A stretch of 64,000 nt of DNA from Neoroseomonas eburnea (GCF_018129005.1 NZ_JAAEDL010000009.1:113216-177215); one strand, 5' to 3'; numbered from the stretch's first letter, positions 25,407 through 34,188 are shown. A program made the numbers and translations. The notes: a model not told the origin generated them from the letters alone.

Positions 25407-26513
25407 ATGAGGATCACCGACGTTACCCTGGCGCTCTTCGCCTGGAAGGGGCTGCCGAGCATCTCCTACGGCGCCCATGCGGCCGGCGGCGGCGAATCGA
25501 CGCTCGGCCTGCTCGCTGTCGAGACCGACGAGGGCGTGACCGGCCACGCCTTCCTCGGCAGCGCGACCAACGGCGCGGACACCGAAGCGGCGGCGCTGAT
25601 CCGCACGCTGAAGCCGATGATCCTGGGCGAGGACCCCTTCGCGCGGGAGCGGCTGAACACGAAGCTCTGGAGCCGCCTGCGCCAGACCACGACGCGCGCC
25701 ATCGGAGCGATCGACATCGCGCTGTGGGACATCGCCGGCAAGGCGCTCGGCGTGCCGGTATGGAAGCTGATCGGCCGGACGCGCGACGCCATCCCGGCCT
25801 ATGCGAGCTCCGCCGTGCTGCCTTCCGCCGCCGCCTATGCCGAGGAAGCGCTGCGCATCAAGGAGGCCGGCTGGGCCGCCTACAAGATCCACCCGCCGCA
25901 GCGGCTGCGCGACGACATCGCCGCCTGCGAGGCGGTGCGCCGCGCCGTCGGCGACGACTACCGCGTGATGCTCGACTCCACCTGGGGCTACGACTTCCCG
26001 ACCGCGCTGCGCGTCGGCCGCGCCATCGAGGAGATGGGCTTCTACTGGTACGAGGACCCGCTGCACGACCAGGATGTCTACAACTACGTCAAGCTGCGCC
26101 AGACGCTGCGCATCCCGATCATGGCGACCGAATATCCGATGACGGGGCTCGAGAGCTATCCGGTCTGGCTGATGAACCACGCGACCGACTACCTGCGCGG
26201 CGATGTCACGGTGAAGGGCGGGATCACCACCTGCCTGAAGACCGCGCACCTCGCCCAGGCCTTCCGCATGAACTACGAGATCCACCATGGCGGCAACTCG
26301 CTGAACAACCTGGCGAACCTGCACATCGCCATGTGCATCCCGAACACCGAGTTCTTCGAGGTGCTGCTGCCCGAGGAAGCGCAGAAATACGGCCTGCTGG
26401 AGGAGATCGAGATCGGCGCGGACGGCATGGTGCGCGCGCCGGACAAGCCGGGCCTCGGCGCCGAGATCGACTTCGACCTCATCCGGCGGAACGGGATCGC
26501 CGTGCTGCGATGA
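25407..26513 (+). CDS. Enolase-superfamily enzyme (mandelate racemase/muconate lactonizing-like)
   Basis: A 368-residue enzyme with an N-terminal capping domain and a C-terminal barrel. Likely metal ligands are Asp in MLDSTWGYD, Glu in YWYEDPLHD and Glu in MATEYPMTG. The strand-two motif, usually KxK, reads YKIHPP, so the second lysine is replaced by histidine, and EIHHGGNSLNN follows near the end of the barrel. This suggests an acid-sugar dehydratase or racemase-like reaction but does not define it. Start ATG at 25407 follows the tctC stop by 7 bases. Confidence 0.85.
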   Translation: MRITDVTLALFAWKGLPSISYGAHAAGGGESTLGLLAVETDEGVTGHAFLGSATNGADTEAAALIRTLKPMILGEDPFARERLNTKLWSRLRQTTTRAIGAIDIALWDIAGKALGVPVWKLIGRTRDAIPAYASSAVLPSAAAYAEEALRIKEAGWAAYKIHPPQRLRDDIAACEAVRRAVGDDYRVMLDSTWGYDFPTALRVGRAIEEMGFYWYEDPLHDQDVYNYVKLRQTLRIPIMATEYPMTGLESYPVWLMNHATDYLRGDVTVKGGITTCLKTAHLAQAFRMNYEIHHGGNSLNNLANLHIAMCIPNTEFFEVLLPEEAQKYGLLEEIEIGADGMVRAPDKPGLGAEIDFDLIRRNGIAVLR

Positions 26514-26580
26514 GCGGCCCGGGGTGGCGGCGGATGCGGTGAAGGCGTGTGCGCGGCCGCATCCGGGCTCACGGCTCGGC

Positions 26581-26652
26581 CGGGAGGGGCGTTGCCCCTC
26601 CCGGACCCTCCCCACCAAAGGCCGAAAGGCCTTTGGGAACCGGAACCAAGGG
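26581..26652. repeat. Family A repeat, single module
   Basis: Left module only: GGGAGGGGC-GTT-GCCCCTCCC followed by CCAAAGGCC-GAAA-GGCCTTTGG. No inverted right module follows; instead a short G/C hairpin (GGAGGGGGAGTTCCTTCCCC, about 26681) lies before the stop of the convergent PCMT gene. The element sits between two converging genes and could end transcription of both. Confidence 0.8.
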
Positions 26653-26709
26653 TGCCGCAGGTCCGGGGGATCGTGTCTCCTGGAGGGGGAGTTCCTTCCC
26701 CCCGGGCGA

Positions 26710-27609
26710 TCACCCTGCCGGCTGCACCGGCGCCGGTTCCTGACTCGGCGCGCCCTGCGGCCGCGGGCGGCTCATCATCGTTCCTGTCATGGGAATGAAA
26801 TAGACGCCGACATCCTTGCGGCTGCGCACACGCCCGTCCTCGTCCTTCGTGTAGATGTAGAGGAACTGCCCGCGCCGGAACGGCTGGCCGATCGGGATCA
26901 CCAGCCGCCCGCCCGGCTTGAGCTGCTGGATCAGCGCCGGCGGCACGTATTGCGCCGCGCAGGTGACGATGATGGTGTCGAAGCCGCCCTGCACTTCCGG
27001 CCAACCGAAGAAGCCGTCGCCGACGCGGGTTTCCACGTTGGCGTAGCCGAGCGGCGCGAAGATGCGCTGCACGGCGGTGCCGAGCGGGTTGATGATCTCG
27101 ATCGAATACTGCTTCGCGACGATGCGCGACAGCAGCGCGGACTGGAAGCCGGAGCCGGTGCCGATCTCGAGCACCACATGCTCGGGCTTCGGGGCGCAGG
27201 CCTGGGTCATGTAGGCCTGGCCGAGGTAATCCGACAGCGCCGAGCCGTAGCCGATGCCCCAGGGCTTGGGGTCGCCCTCATAGGCATTGCCGGCCTGGTT
27301 GGCGCGGCTTTCGTAGTAGTAGTGGAAGTATTCGCGCGGCACCTGCTCGAAGGCGCGCATCACGGCGGGGTCGGCTTCCCCGTTGAAGCGGGCCTTGAGG
27401 TAGGATTCGATCCGCCGCAGCGCCGCCGGCTTGCGGGCCTGGATGGCGGCGAAGGCCTGCTCGGTCATCTGCGTCTCGCGGCCGGATGCGCGCATGGCGG
27501 CGAGGTAGGCGTCCCGCGTCCAGGCCGTGCCGCCTTGCGCACGAACCTGCGGCGGCGCGGCCAGGACGCCGAGCGCGCCGAGCAGCAGGGGACGGCGGGG
27601 CAGTGTCAT
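26710..27609 (-). CDS. Exported protein-L-isoaspartate O-methyltransferase-like protein
   Basis: SAM-dependent methyltransferase of the PCMT family. The C-terminal two thirds carry the SAM-binding motif VVLEIGTGSGFQSALLSRIV, then VGDGFFGWPE, FDTIIVTCAAQYVPPALI and LKPGGRLVIPIG. Unusually it has an N-terminal signal sequence with a paired arginine (MTLPRRPLLLGALGVLAAPPQVRAQ), so the enzyme should be periplasmic, where the SAM supply is not obvious. A long acidic/aromatic insertion precedes the SAM domain. It overlaps the upstream spermidine-synthase-like gene by ATGA. Confidence 0.85.
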   Translation of the reverse strand: MTLPRRPLLLGALGVLAAPPQVRAQGGTAWTRDAYLAAMRASGRETQMTEQAFAAIQARKPAALRRIESYLKARFNGEADPAVMRAFEQVPREYFHYYYESRANQAGNAYEGDPKPWGIGYGSALSDYLGQAYMTQACAPKPEHVVLEIGTGSGFQSALLSRIVAKQYSIEIINPLGTAVQRIFAPLGYANVETRVGDGFFGWPEVQGGFDTIIVTCAAQYVPPALIQQLKPGGRLVIPIGQPFRRGQFLYIYTKDEDGRVRSRKDVGVYFIPMTGTMMSRPRPQGAPSQEPAPVQPAG

Positions 27610-29981
27610 GAAGGGCTCCTTGGCCAGGACAGCACTGCGCCTGTGTAACAAATCATTCCGGCCGCCAGAAGCCAGGACAGGCCCGCCCCGTGGCCGAGCA
27701 GGTTGGCGAGCGGCGTCGCCACCACGGAGAAGGCCCCGTTCAGCGCCCAGGCCCAGGGCAGCAGCGCCGGCCCTTCCCGCTGGAAGCGGTCGAGGCCGAG
27801 CGGGAAGGGAAAGCCCAGCGCCAGCGAGATCGGCGCGAGCGAGACCACCAGCAGCCCGGCGCGCAGGATCCAGGGCAGGTCGAGCGCCGCCAGCACCGCC
27901 GGCCGCACGGCGAGCAGCGCCAGCCCCGCGCAGCCGACCGCCACCAGCACCGCGACCCGCAGCGCGCGCGCCGGGGCCGTGACCCGCCCCGCCCACATCG
28001 CGCCGAGGCCGGAGAAGACCAGCATCGTCGTCAGCACCAGCGCGAAGCCGGAGGTGCGGTCGCCGAGCAGCAGCGCGGCATGCTCGATGAAGGCGATCTC
28101 GATCAGCAGGAAGCCGAGGCCGAGCGCCGGGAAGTACACCAGCGCGCGGCCGAGCACCGGCAAGGGCACCCGCAGCGTCCCGCGCGCAAGCAGCGGCAGC
28201 AGCGACACCAGCAGGGCTAGAACGATCGCCTGCGCCAGCACGGCGACATTCACCAGCAGGCCGATCTCCTGCTGCGGCAGGATCTCGATGCGATCCAGCG
28301 CGGCACCAAGCGAGGGCAGCCGCACCAGCGGCGACAGCCAGGGACGGTCGGCGGTGACCGGGGTGCGGTCGAAAGCATCCTGCGGCGGCGTGCCGGCGAG
28401 CACCTGCTCGGCTTCCCGCGCCACCGCGTCCTGCGCCTCCCCGCCCTGCTCCACCGTGCTGCTTTCCAGCGAGACGGGCGGCAGGTCGTTCCAGATCTCC
28501 CGCCCCTCGGCAGGCAGGCCGGGGGCGTAGGAAAGGTCGAAGGAGCGTTCGTCGGCGAAGGCGACCAGGCGCTGCACGCGCGCCTCGTCGAAGGGCTCGC
28601 GCGCGATCAGCACGCGCAGGTTCCAGGCGGAGCGGATCACCACGACATGCCGCACCGGTTCGGCGACGCCGGCGAGGCGCAGTGCCTCCCGCGCCGTCGC
28701 CAGCACGCGCACGGCGTAGACGGGCAGTTCGCGGATGCCGATCGGCACCGAGATCATGCCGCCCGCGTCCAGCCGCGTGAGCCAGGCGGCCAGCGCCTCC
28801 GCCGTGTAGAGGTTGCGGTTCTGCTCGTCGGCGCCGAGGAAATCCCCGGCTATATCCACCAGGTCGAAGCGCCCGGCGCCGGTCAGCGGGTGCGCGGCGG
28901 AAATCGTCACGCGCGGATCGGTCGCCGGCGCAGGTGACGGCCCGAGCCCGTGCAGCAGCGCATTGCGCAGCACCGGTTCGGGTTCGATGACGGTCACATG
29001 CGATGCGCCGAGCGCCAGCGCCTCCGCCGCACGGAAGCCACCCGCGCCGCCCAGCGCCAGCACACGCGGTGCCTCCAGCAGCGCATAGGGCGCGCCGTCC
29101 AGCGACGCCGCCGCATGCGCCGAAGCGGGCTGCTCCATCGGCAGCGCGGCGATGCGCGCCCCGTCGCGATAGAGGCCGAAGCTGCGCGGCGGCGCCGGCA
29201 CGCCGAGCGCGCCGGCATTGTTCGACACGTCGGTGTCGAGCCGCTCGGTGAAGTTGTCGAGCAACTGGTAGACGCCGCGCGGAGACAGCACTTCCGCCAC
29301 CACCCGGCTCTCGGGCACGTTCATCGGCGCGTAGATCGCCTTGAACTCGTTCACCCGCGGCGCGGCCAGGCCGAGCACCGCCGCCTCGGTCGCCGCCAGC
29401 ACCGCCAGCGCGCCGACGCGCCACCGCGTGCCGCCCGAGATCATCGCCGCCACCGCCAGCAGCGGCAGCAGGGCGGGCACCAGCGCGAAGGGATGCAGCA
29501 CGAACATCAGCAGCAGCGCCAGCACCGCACCCGTGCCCGCACCGAGCAGGTCATAGCCGTAGACCCGCCCGACCTCCCCCGCATGCACGACGAAGTTCAG
29601 CGACACCGCGAGGCCGGCGAGGAAGAAGAAGGGGAACAGCGCCGCGTAGTACAGCGCGATGTTGACGAGCTGCGCCTCGGCGGTGGCGGGGTTCTGCAGT
29701 TCGAGCGGATTGAACCCGTTCAGCGTCGCGCCGATCCATCCCGCGCCGCCCACCGCCAGCATCGCGACCGGCAGTGCCGGCAGCAGCCAGCGCGCCTGGC
29801 GCAGGAAGACCTCCCGCCCCAGCACCATCACCACGCCGGAGACGGCGAACCCCGTCATGGCGATGGAGATCACCCAGTAGCCGTACTCCGACCAGCTCGC
29901 GACGGCGAAGAAGCGGGTGAGCGCGATCTCCACGCCGACGGCCGCGCCGGCGATGAGAAACAGCGGTATCAGGGATGGCAT
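27606..29981 (-). CDS. Membrane protein with spermidine-synthase-like domain
   Basis: A 791-residue protein. The N-terminal quarter has six or so hydrophobic helices (MPSLIPLFLIAGAAVGVEIALTRFF onward), a central soluble region resembles aminopropyltransferases (LALGGAGGFRAAEALALGASHVTVIEPEP), and the C-terminus is again strongly hydrophobic (about residues 570-785). This helix-synthase-helix layout is known in bacterial fused spermidine-synthase-like membrane proteins of unknown substrate. It is translated with the exported PCMT (ATGA overlap) and overlaps the preceding hydrolase stop by one base. Confidence 0.75.
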   Translation of the reverse strand: MPSLIPLFLIAGAAVGVEIALTRFFAVASWSEYGYWVISIAMTGFAVSGVVMVLGREVFLRQARWLLPALPVAMLAVGGAGWIGATLNGFNPLELQNPATAEAQLVNIALYYAALFPFFFLAGLAVSLNFVVHAGEVGRVYGYDLLGAGTGAVLALLLMFVLHPFALVPALLPLLAVAAMISGGTRWRVGALAVLAATEAAVLGLAAPRVNEFKAIYAPMNVPESRVVAEVLSPRGVYQLLDNFTERLDTDVSNNAGALGVPAPPRSFGLYRDGARIAALPMEQPASAHAAASLDGAPYALLEAPRVLALGGAGGFRAAEALALGASHVTVIEPEPVLRNALLHGLGPSPAPATDPRVTISAAHPLTGAGRFDLVDIAGDFLGADEQNRNLYTAEALAAWLTRLDAGGMISVPIGIRELPVYAVRVLATAREALRLAGVAEPVRHVVVIRSAWNLRVLIAREPFDEARVQRLVAFADERSFDLSYAPGLPAEGREIWNDLPPVSLESSTVEQGGEAQDAVAREAEQVLAGTPPQDAFDRTPVTADRPWLSPLVRLPSLGAALDRIEILPQQEIGLLVNVAVLAQAIVLALLVSLLPLLARGTLRVPLPVLGRALVYFPALGLGFLLIEIAFIEHAALLLGDRTSGFALVLTTMLVFSGLGAMWAGRVTAPARALRVAVLVAVGCAGLALLAVRPAVLAALDLPWILRAGLLVVSLAPISLALGFPFPLGLDRFQREGPALLPWAWALNGAFSVVATPLANLLGHGAGLSWLLAAGMICYTGAVLSWPRSPS

Positions 29982-30913
29982 CAGGCCCAGGCCGCCCTGC
30001 GCGCGAGAAATTCTTCCATGGACGCATTGAAGCGCGCCGGCTCGTCTACGAACAGGGCATGGCCGGCGCCGTCGAAGACCTCGACCATCGGCTGGGGGTG
30101 GCGCTGCGCCACCGCCTCCGCCTGGCCGCGCAGCCGCGGCGTCACCGCGTAGTAGACCGGCCGCCGCACGGCATAGAGGCTGTCCCGCCAGAACTCCCGC
30201 GGCCGCGGATAGGACAGCAGCCGGATCGAGGCCTCCACCGGCATGCGCTGCGCCTCCCGCGCGATGCCGTCGAGATACGCCTCATCCTGCGGCGTGCAGT
30301 ACATGGAACGCACGAAGCCGCGCACCGTCGCATCCCGCCGGCGCCGCAGATTGGTGAAGAAGCTGGACGCCCGCGGCGGCGGCGGCCTGCCCTCGCCTAC
30401 CGAATTGTCGATCAGCACCAGCCCCGCCAGCCGCCCATCGCCGGCCATGTCGGCATAGGACAGGGCATCCAGCACGCCGAGCGACCACCCCGCCAGCACC
30501 ACCCGCCCGCCGCCGAGATGCGCCAGCAGGTCGCGAATGTCCTGGCCGCGCCTGGTCGGATCATAGCCGCCGGCCGGCACCTCGCTCTGCCCCTGCCCGC
30601 GCGGGTCGAGCGACACCACGCGCCAGCGCCGCGACAAGGCCTCGATCTGCGGCTCGAAGATCCGCGCGGGCATGCACCAGCCCGGCACGAACACCACCGT
30701 CCGACCCGACCCGGCCTCCAGATACCGCAACCGCACGCCGTCACTCGTCCGGAACCAGCGCGCCTCCGTCGCGGCGTGCACGGCGGGCGCGGCGACGGCA
30801 CAGGCCGCGAGGGCCACCAGGGCGCGGCGGGTGGCTTTGACCGGGGCGGGCGTGCCGCAGGGGGGCGCCGCCCCCCTGCACCCCCCGCCAGAGGCCGAAA
30901 GGCCTCTGGACAC
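29981..30913 (-). CDS. Alpha/beta hydrolase, probably secreted
   Basis: Serine hydrolase fold: oxyanion region VVFVPGWCMPARIFEPQ, DPRGQGQSEVP, nucleophile elbow LAGWSLGVLDAL, and the late His in DGAGHALFVDEP. A hydrophobic signal (RRALVALAACAVAAPAVHA) precedes ATEARWFRTSDGV. The start is not clear: no ATG, GTG or TTG lies between the signal and the family A repeat upstream, and the first candidates (GTG 30913, TTG 30916, ATG 30997) are inside the repeat. The coordinate given uses the GTG and is provisional. The stop overlaps the next gene start by one base. Confidence 0.82.
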   Translation of the reverse strand: MSRGLSASGGGCRGAAPPCGTPAPVKATRRALVALAACAVAAPAVHAATEARWFRTSDGVRLRYLEAGSGRTVVFVPGWCMPARIFEPQIEALSRRWRVVSLDPRGQGQSEVPAGGYDPTRRGQDIRDLLAHLGGGRVVLAGWSLGVLDALSYADMAGDGRLAGLVLIDNSVGEGRPPPPRASSFFTNLRRRRDATVRGFVRSMYCTPQDEAYLDGIAREAQRMPVEASIRLLSYPRPREFWRDSLYAVRRPVYYAVTPRLRGQAEAVAQRHPQPMVEVFDGAGHALFVDEPARFNASMEEFLARRAAWA

Positions 30914-31060
30914 CAATACATGGCCGGGTCGGGGGAGGGGCACGGAGCAGGCCCTGACGTCGGCGATCGCGTGGAGCCCCTCCCCCGACCCGGCCATCTG
31001 GAGGGTTCCAAGGGCCCTTTGGCCTTTGGCGGGTGGGTGCGGGAGGGCAGAGCCCTCCCG
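30860..31060. repeat. Family A composite repeat with a long internal inverted repeat
   Basis: Outer and inner hairpins are present on both sides: GGGGGGCGCCGCCCCCC and CCAGAGGCC-GAAA-GGCCTCTGG at left, CCAAGGGCC/GGCCTTTGG-like and GGGAGGGC-AGA-GCCCTCCC at right. The core differs from the other copies: it holds a perfect 22-base inverted repeat, 30920-30941 against 30976-30997, enclosing 34 bases. The element lies between recR and the hydrolase gene and overlaps every candidate start of the latter. Confidence 0.85.
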
Positions 31061-31077
31061 CGGCGCAACCTTCCCCG

Positions 31078-31671
31078 TCACAGCGGCCGCCGCGCCTTGA
31101 ACGCCGCCGCCAGCGTGCCGTCGTCGAGCACGTCGAGTGCCCCGCCGATGGGCACGCCCTGGGCCAGGCGGGTGACGACGCAGCCGGTCGGTTTCAGGCG
31201 GTCGGTCAGGTAGTGGGCGGTGGTGGCGCCGTCGACGGTGGCGGGCAGGGCGAGGATCACTTCCTCGATGCCGTCACCTTCGATGCGACGGAGCAGCGGG
31301 GAGATGGAGAGGTCATCCGGGCCGGTGCCGCCGAGGGCCGAGAGCAACCCACCGAGTACGTGGTAGGTGCCCCGGTGCGCATGGGCGCGTTCCAGCGCCC
31401 AGAGGTCGGCCACGCCTTCGACGACACAGACGAGCTTCCGGTCGCGATGGCGGTCGCTGCAGATATGGCAGGGGGATTCCGCGTCGAGATTGCCGCAGAC
31501 CTCGCAGGGTCGGACGCTATCCGCGGCGGCGCGCAGCGCGTCGGCGAGGGGCAGCATCTTCCCCGCCGGGTCCATCAGCATCTTCAGCACGGCGCGCCGC
31601 GCGCTGCGCCGGCCAAGGCCAGGCAGGCGGGAGAGCAGGGAGATCAGGTGCTCGATGGGGTCGTTATGCAT
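31078..31671 (-). CDS. recR: Recombination mediator protein RecR
   Basis: Part of the RecFOR pathway that loads RecA at gaps. It has 197 residues with the N-terminal HhH (LISLLSRLPGLGRRSARRAV), a four-cysteine zinc motif (CEVCGNLDAESPCHIC), and a TOPRIM domain (LVCVVEGVADLWALE) ending with the typical LAQGVPIGGALDVLDDGTL. Order dnaX-ybaB-recR on one strand is the classic bacterial arrangement; here ybaB and recR are separated by a single-module family A repeat. Confidence 0.96.
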   Translation of the reverse strand: MHNDPIEHLISLLSRLPGLGRRSARRAVLKMLMDPAGKMLPLADALRAAADSVRPCEVCGNLDAESPCHICSDRHRDRKLVCVVEGVADLWALERAHAHRGTYHVLGGLLSALGGTGPDDLSISPLLRRIEGDGIEEVILALPATVDGATTAHYLTDRLKPTGCVVTRLAQGVPIGGALDVLDDGTLAAAFKARRPL

Positions 31672-31838
31672 GGTGGCTGACCAGTGGGGCGCTACCGCCG
31701 CGGACCTCCTCCCGTCCCATGTCGCTCACTGACGATCGAGGCCGGCGAGCGGAACGCTCCTTGAAAGTCTCGGCCAGGACCATGCTGCCACCACCGCCCC
31801 TCCCGCCACCGCGAGCGGCCCGCCGCGCCCGGCGCCAG

Positions 31839-31900
31839 GTCCCGGTTCCCGAAGGCCTTTCGGCCTTTGGCGGGGGGTGAAGGGGGGCGGCGCCCCCCTT
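31839..31900. repeat. Family A repeat, single right-type module
   Basis: Inner hairpin GAAGGCC-TTTC-GGCCTTTGG followed by AAGGGGGGCG-GC-GCCCCCCTT. It lies just after the ybaB stop and before recR in the dnaX-ybaB-recR operon, where many bacteria have only a few bases. The rest of the 246-base gap 31672-31917 shows no gene. Confidence 0.75.
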
Positions 31901-31917
31901 CCGCGTGCCTGTCACGC

Positions 31918-32241
31918 TCAGAACGGCAGCTTCATCCCCGGCGGCAGGGAAATGCCGGCGGTCGCCTTCTGCATCTCCTCGGCCATCGTCGCTTCCACCT
32001 TCTGCTTGGCGTCGGCGTGGGCGGCGACGAGCAGGTCCTCCAGCACCTCGCGCTCGTCCGCGTTCATCAGCGACGGGTCGATGGTCACGCGGCGCAGGTC
32101 GCCCTTGCCGGTCAGCCGCACCTTCACCATGCCGCCGCCGGAGGAGCCCTCGACCTCGGTCGCTTCGAGCTTCGCCTGCATCTCCTGCATGCGCGCCTGC
32201 ATCTGCTGCGCCTGCTTCAGCATGTTGCCGAGGTTCTTCAT
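31918..32241 (-). CDS. ybaB: YbaB/EbfC family nucleoid-associated protein
   Basis: A 107-residue DNA-binding protein of the conserved dnaX-ybaB-recR cluster. Pattern: [63 protein letters not shown] and the Gly/Pro/Met tail [12 protein letters not shown]. The N-terminal helix is methionine/glutamine rich as in the family. A GTG four codons upstream (32253) is possible, but the ATG at 32241 matches the usual N-terminus. Confidence 0.95.
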   Translation of the reverse strand: MKNLGNMLKQAQQMQARMQEMQAKLEATEVEGSSGGGMVKVRLTGKGDLRRVTIDPSLMNADEREVLEDLLVAAHADAKQKVEATMAEEMQKATAGISLPPGMKLPF

Positions 32242-32253
32242 CGTTCCGTGCAC

Positions 32254-34188
32254 CTATGCGTCGTCGTTGATGTCGTCGTCGTCGGACCAGGCCGTCTCGG
32301 CCTCGGGGGGCGCGAAGTCGCGGCCGCCCAGCTCGTCGTCGTCGGGTTCCGCGGTGGCGGCGGCCGGCGTCATCGGCAGGCCGTAATCGTCGGCGGTGGC
32401 GTCGCGCACGGCTTCGATGGTCGCGCCGGGGAAGGCGGCAAGGATGGCCTGCACCAGCGGGTGGTTCTGCGCGGCTTCGCGGCGGCCGGATTCGGCGCTG
32501 CGTCCCTGTTCGGCGAGGGTGGGCTCGCCCTCCTCGTTGCTGATGGTGACGGTCCAGCGGGCGCCGGTGCGCTCGGCGAGCAGCGCGGTGAGCTGCGCGG
32601 CGAGGTCGCGCGGCGCGCTCGGGCGCGGGCGGATCTCGACGCGGCCGGGCGCGATGCGCACGGGGTGCACGTCGTGCAGCAGATGGGCGTGCAGCAGCGG
32701 CTTCACGCCGGAGGCGAGCGCCACCACCTCGCGCCATTCGCGCAAGGGGGGCGCGGCGACGGCCGGTGTGGGCGATGCGGCCATGACGGCCCCGCCCCCC
32801 GCGACCGCGCGCAGCCCGCCCGATCCACCGCCAGGCGCGGGGCGCGGGGCGGCATCGCCGCCGCCGGATTCGGTCAGCCGCTTCACGAGCTCGCCCGGCG
32901 TCGGCAGGTCGGCGACGTGCGCGAGGCGGATCAGCACCATCTCCGCCGCCGCGCGGCGATCGACGCCTTCCTGCTGCACCTCGGCGATGCCCTTGAGCAG
33001 CATCTGCCAGGCGCGGGCGAGCGTCGGCACGGACAGGCGCAGGGCCAGCGCGGCGCCGCGGGTGCGCTCGGCCTCGGGCAGCGTCGCGTCGTCCTTCAGC
33101 GCGGGGGCGGCGCGGAAGCGCGTCAGCAGATGCGTCAGTTCCGCGAGGTCCTGCAGCACCGCGAGCGGATCGGCGCCGACCTCATGCGTGCGGTCCAGGA
33201 TGGCGAGCGCGGCCGCGACATCGCCGCCCATCACCGCTTCCATCAGGTCGAAGACCATGAAGCGGTCGGCGAGGCCGAGCATGTCGCGCACGCCCTCGGC
33301 CGTCACCGCGCCGCCGCCGGAAAGGCCGATCGCCTGGTCCAGCAGCGACAACCCGTCGCGCACGGAGCCATCGGCCGCGCGCGCGACCATGCCGAGCGCC
33401 TCGCCTTCGACCTCGACGGCTTCCTGTTCCGCGATGCGGCCGAAATGCGCGCGCAGCACATCCACCGGCACGCGGCGCAGGGAGAAGGTCTGGCAGCGGC
33501 TGCGGATGGTGACCGGCACCTTGCGCAGCTCGGTCGTCGCCAGGACGAAGGTGACCGAGGGTGGCGGTTCCTCCAGCGACTTCAGCAGCGCGTTGAAGGC
33601 CTGGTCGGTCAGCATGTGGACCTCGTCCAGGATGAACACCTTCTGGCGTCCCTGGGCGGGGCGGAAGCGCAGGGCTTCGCGCAGTTCGCGCACGTCGTCG
33701 ATGCCGCGGTTGGAGGCGGCATCCATCTCCACCACGTCCGGGTGGCGGTCGGCGAGGATCGCCTTGCATTCGGCGCAGACGCCGCAGGGGTCGGCGGTGG
33801 GGCCACCCTTGCCGTCGGGGCCGATGCAGTTCAGCGCGCGGGCGATGATGCGCGCGGTGGTGGTCTTGCCGACGCCGCGCACGCCGGTCAGCAGGAAGGC
33901 GTGGTGCACGCGGCCCTGCGCGAAGGCGTTGCGCAGGGTGCGGACCAGGGCTTCCTGGCCGATCAGGTCGTCGAAGGTGGTCGGGCGGTATTTCCGCGCC
34001 AGCACGCGATAGGGGCCGGTCGCGGCGGCCGCGGGCTTCGGCACCGGCGGCGGGGGTGCGGCGGCGGGGGCCGGGGCGGGGTCCCCGAACAGGCCGGGGC
34101 CCTCCGGGGGCGGCGGCTCGGGAAGGCCTTCCTCGGCCAGCGCGTCCGCGTCCTGCGCGGCGGGGGAGCCAAGGAGGTCGGAGGCCAT
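32254..34188 (-). CDS. dnaX: DNA polymerase III subunits gamma and tau
   Basis: Clamp-loader ATPase of 644 residues. Walker A is LTGVRGVGKTTTARII, the zinc site includes PCGVCAEC, Walker B is FILDEVHMLT, and sensor I and arginine finger segments (VTIRSRCQTFSLRR) follow. A long Ala/Pro/Gly linker starts near residue 425, and an acidic tail (DDDDINDDA) ends the protein. An extra Pro/Ala-rich N-terminal extension of about 55 residues precedes GPYRVLARKYRP. No A-rich slippery site is visible, so a gamma form by frameshift is not supported. Confidence 0.96.
   Translation of the reverse strand: MASDLLGSPAAQDADALAEEGLPEPPPPEGPGLFGDPAPAPAAAPPPPVPKPAAAATGPYRVLARKYRPTTFDDLIGQEALVRTLRNAFAQGRVHHAFLLTGVRGVGKTTTARIIARALNCIGPDGKGGPTADPCGVCAECKAILADRHPDVVEMDAASNRGIDDVRELREALRFRPAQGRQKVFILDEVHMLTDQAFNALLKSLEEPPPSVTFVLATTELRKVPVTIRSRCQTFSLRRVPVDVLRAHFGRIAEQEAVEVEGEALGMVARAADGSVRDGLSLLDQAIGLSGGGAVTAEGVRDMLGLADRFMVFDLMEAVMGGDVAAALAILDRTHEVGADPLAVLQDLAELTHLLTRFRAAPALKDDATLPEAERTRGAALALRLSVPTLARAWQMLLKGIAEVQQEGVDRRAAAEMVLIRLAHVADLPTPGELVKRLTESGGGDAAPRPAPGGGSGGLRAVAGGGAVMAASPTPAVAAPPLREWREVVALASGVKPLLHAHLLHDVHPVRIAPGRVEIRPRPSAPRDLAAQLTALLAERTGARWTVTISNEEGEPTLAEQGRSAESGRREAAQNHPLVQAILAAFPGATIEAVRDATADDYGLPMTPAAATAEPDDDELGGRDFAPPEAETAWSDDDDINDDA

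Noticed and set aside
26710..29424. A 904-residue open frame suggesting fusion of PCMT to another protein
   Set aside because: The upstream 600 residues are out-of-frame reading of the spermidine-synthase-like gene. The PCMT has its own ATG and signal peptide at 27609.
32254..34188. Programmed frameshift in dnaX giving a gamma subunit
   Set aside because: No A-rich slippery heptamer or fitting stem-loop was seen in the relevant part of the gene.
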